From contig JAUVRN010000089.1 in assembly GCA_030597645.1 (NCBI GenBank), positions 1 through 7,245 on the forward strand: 7,245 bases of DNA, given 5' to 3'. Numbering within the stretch: position 1 is the first letter of the stretch; each line of letters opens with the position of its first letter. A program made the position numbers and the translations under genes. A model generated the notes under the pieces. The model had not been told where the DNA came from and made no database searches. It was given only the letters and a program-made list of their open reading frames with translations. Source of the DNA: Candidatus Zixiibacteriota bacterium. Its GTDB lineage: Bacteria > Zixibacteria > MSB-5A5 > JAUVRN01. This document shows, piece by piece, positions 6,290 to 7,245 of the stretch.

Positions 6290-6829
6290 ATGGAGGTAGA
6301 CCCACCAGCTCCCCGGACGCACGTGCTCAACCGCCACGTTCTGGTCCTCAATCAGAACTATGAGCCACTGTCTGTGTGCAGTGCCCGGCGAGCGTTCGTG
6401 CTGGTATTCCTGGGCAAGGCCGAAGTGGTCGAGCACGCAGACGGCATCCGCGTGCACAGCATCTACCGGTCCTGGCGGCTCCCCTCCGTAGTCCGCCTGG
6501 GGGCCTATATTCGGGTGCCGCAGAAGCGCATCCTGCTCAGCCGTCGCAACATCCTGAAGCGCGACGGCAACCGGTGCATGTACTGTGGCACCTCCGAGGG
6601 GCGGATGACAGTCGATCACGTCATGCCGAGACTGCGAGGCGGCAGCGACACCTGGGAGAACCTCGTCTGCGCCTGCCACCGCTGCAACAATCGCAAGGGG
6701 AACCGGACACCCGATGAAGCGCGCATGCCCCTGCGGGGAAGAGCCATCCGGCCCAATCACATTACTTTCATCCAACGCTTCATCGGCATCAGCGATAATC
6801 GCTGGCGTCCCTACCTCTTTTTGGATTAA
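6290..6829 (+). CDS. HNH endonuclease-family protein, small stand-alone type
   Basis: This 179-residue protein belongs to the widespread bacterial family whose N-terminus reads LVLNQNYEPLSVCSARRAFVLVFLGKAEVVE (18-48) before an HNH nuclease fold. The metal/zinc frame is visible: C96-MY-C99 and C129-HR-C132 as paired CxxC, with the core Asp109-His110, Asn124 and Asn133. The C-terminal FIQRFIGISDNRWRPYLFLD is also family-typical. The fold cuts or nicks DNA with a divalent metal, but the cellular role of these small chromosomal HNH proteins is not established. No intron, prophage or restriction partner is nearby, so a homing or mobile origin is not indicated. Start ATG 6290 is the first available codon after in-frame TAA 6260-6262; there is no good Shine-Dalgarno. 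It is followed by trpS in the same direction. Confidence 0.9.
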   Translation: MEVDPPAPRTHVLNRHVLVLNQNYEPLSVCSARRAFVLVFLGKAEVVEHADGIRVHSIYRSWRLPSVVRLGAYIRVPQKRILLSRRNILKRDGNRCMYCGTSEGRMTVDHVMPRLRGGSDTWENLVCACHRCNNRKGNRTPDEARMPLRGRAIRPNHITFIQRFIGISDNRWRPYLFLD

Positions 6830-6836
6830 TTGTCTT

Positions 6837-6854
6837 CGGTCCGAGGGGGGACCG
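6837..6854. repeat. Inverted repeat CGGTCC-6-GGACCG between HNH gene and trpS
   Basis: Perfect 6-base arms (6837-6842 and 6849-6854) enclose GAGGGG, starting 8 bases after the HNH stop codon. There is no T-run after it on either strand, so it is not a standard terminator. It may be an attenuating or RNA-stabilising hairpin. CATAAT (6858-6863), a near match to a -10 box, follows directly, so it could also be an operator by a trpS promoter. Confidence 0.4.
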
Positions 6855-6945
6855 GCACATAATGCCTATAGGGCCCGGCCGCAGTGGTGGGGCTATCCGT
6901 GTATGCGGCACGGTGCGGCTGTGCCCGCACCTCGACCGACTCGCC

Positions 6946-7245
6946 ATGACAGACGACGTGCCCACGACCGATACTCGAGCCGACGGCGAACCGGGAGGCA
7001 CCCGCGACGCTTCTGCGTCAGGCCGCAAGATCATTCTCTCCGGGATGCAGCCCACCGGTCAGCTCCACCTGGGCAACCTGGAGGGCGCCCTCAAGAACTG
7101 GGTCCGGCTTCAGAACGACTACGACATGTACTGTTGCATCGTCGACTGGCACGCCATGACGGCGGACTTCGACAAGGCCGAAGGCATGCAGGATCGCATT
7201 CTCCAGATGGCCATCGACTACCTGGCGGCCGGGCTGGATCCTGAG
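6946..7245 (+). CDS. trpS: Tryptophanyl-tRNA synthetase, N-terminal 100 codons (partial)
   Basis: This is the start of a class I aminoacyl-tRNA synthetase that charges tRNA-Trp with tryptophan using ATP in the cytoplasm. After a 26-residue polar leader comes KIILSGMQPTGQLHLGN (28-44), containing the TxxLHLGN form of the HIGH motif. EGALKNWVRLQ and the CCIVDWHAMT strand follow, as expected for TrpS. The KMSKS half lies beyond the right edge. ATG 6946 has no clear Shine-Dalgarno. The frame is also open upstream to ATG 6862, which has a purine-rich GAGGGGGG 11 bases before it and would add 28 residues with no family resemblance. I prefer 6946, but even this start gives a longer leader than most TrpS proteins. 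Whether it is cotranscribed with the HNH gene (116-base gap) is unclear. Confidence 0.93.
   Translation, partial: MTDDVPTTDTRADGEPGGTRDASASGRKIILSGMQPTGQLHLGNLEGALKNWVRLQNDYDMYCCIVDWHAMTADFDKAEGMQDRILQMAIDYLAAGLDPE

Noticed and set aside
6880..6950. Trp-codon leader peptide (tandem TGG TGG near 6885) that could attenuate trpS
   Set aside because: The two TGG codons are not in a short frame with a credible start and ribosome site, and there is no downstream antiterminator/terminator pair. Single TGG pairs are common by chance.

Overview
The window reads as ordinary chromosomal DNA from a high-GC Gram-negative bacterium. Two lines of evidence suggest a high-GC member of the Bacteroidota/Rhodothermota side of the tree (Rhodothermus/Salinibacter-like). 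First, the S41 protease carries the long C-terminal extension usual in that group. Second, a Kdo-kinase-like gene with two GT9 glycosyltransferases implies an LPS-bearing outer membrane. This placement is inference; no rRNA or other phylogenetic marker is present. I see no phage, transposon, CRISPR array, tRNA or rRNA.

Layout: the left edge (1-66, +) holds the last codons of an unidentified gene with a basic, proline-rich tail. It converges on a periplasmic carboxyl-terminal processing protease (ctpA, 288-2051, -). A clear intrinsic terminator at 234-261 serves ctpA. A 359-base gap (2052-2410) separates ctpA from a divergent plus-strand cluster: GT9 glycosyltransferase (2411-3466), Kdo/LPS-core kinase-like protein (3459-4253) and a second GT9 enzyme (4234-5307). 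These three overlap by 8 and 20 bases and look translationally coupled. After 48 bases comes an unusual single-ORF fusion of a phosphoglycolate-phosphatase-type HAD hydrolase with a C-terminal CxxC glutaredoxin-like domain (5356-6240). A small HNH endonuclease-family gene (6290-6829) follows, and then the first 100 codons of tryptophanyl-tRNA synthetase (trpS, from 6946), which runs off the right edge.

How the genes work together: the GT9-kinase-GT9 trio most likely builds and phosphorylates the inner core of lipopolysaccharide on the cytoplasmic face of the inner membrane. The two transferases are recognisable paralogs that flank the kinase. CtpA acts in the periplasm and is transcribed away from the trio, so the gap probably holds promoters for both directions. 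The HAD-glutaredoxin fusion, the HNH protein and TrpS share only orientation with the cluster; no pathway link is visible.

The most notable items are the HAD-glutaredoxin fusion, the duplicated GT9 pair around a kinase, and the structured divergent intergenic region. I found no convincing wholly new multi-gene system.
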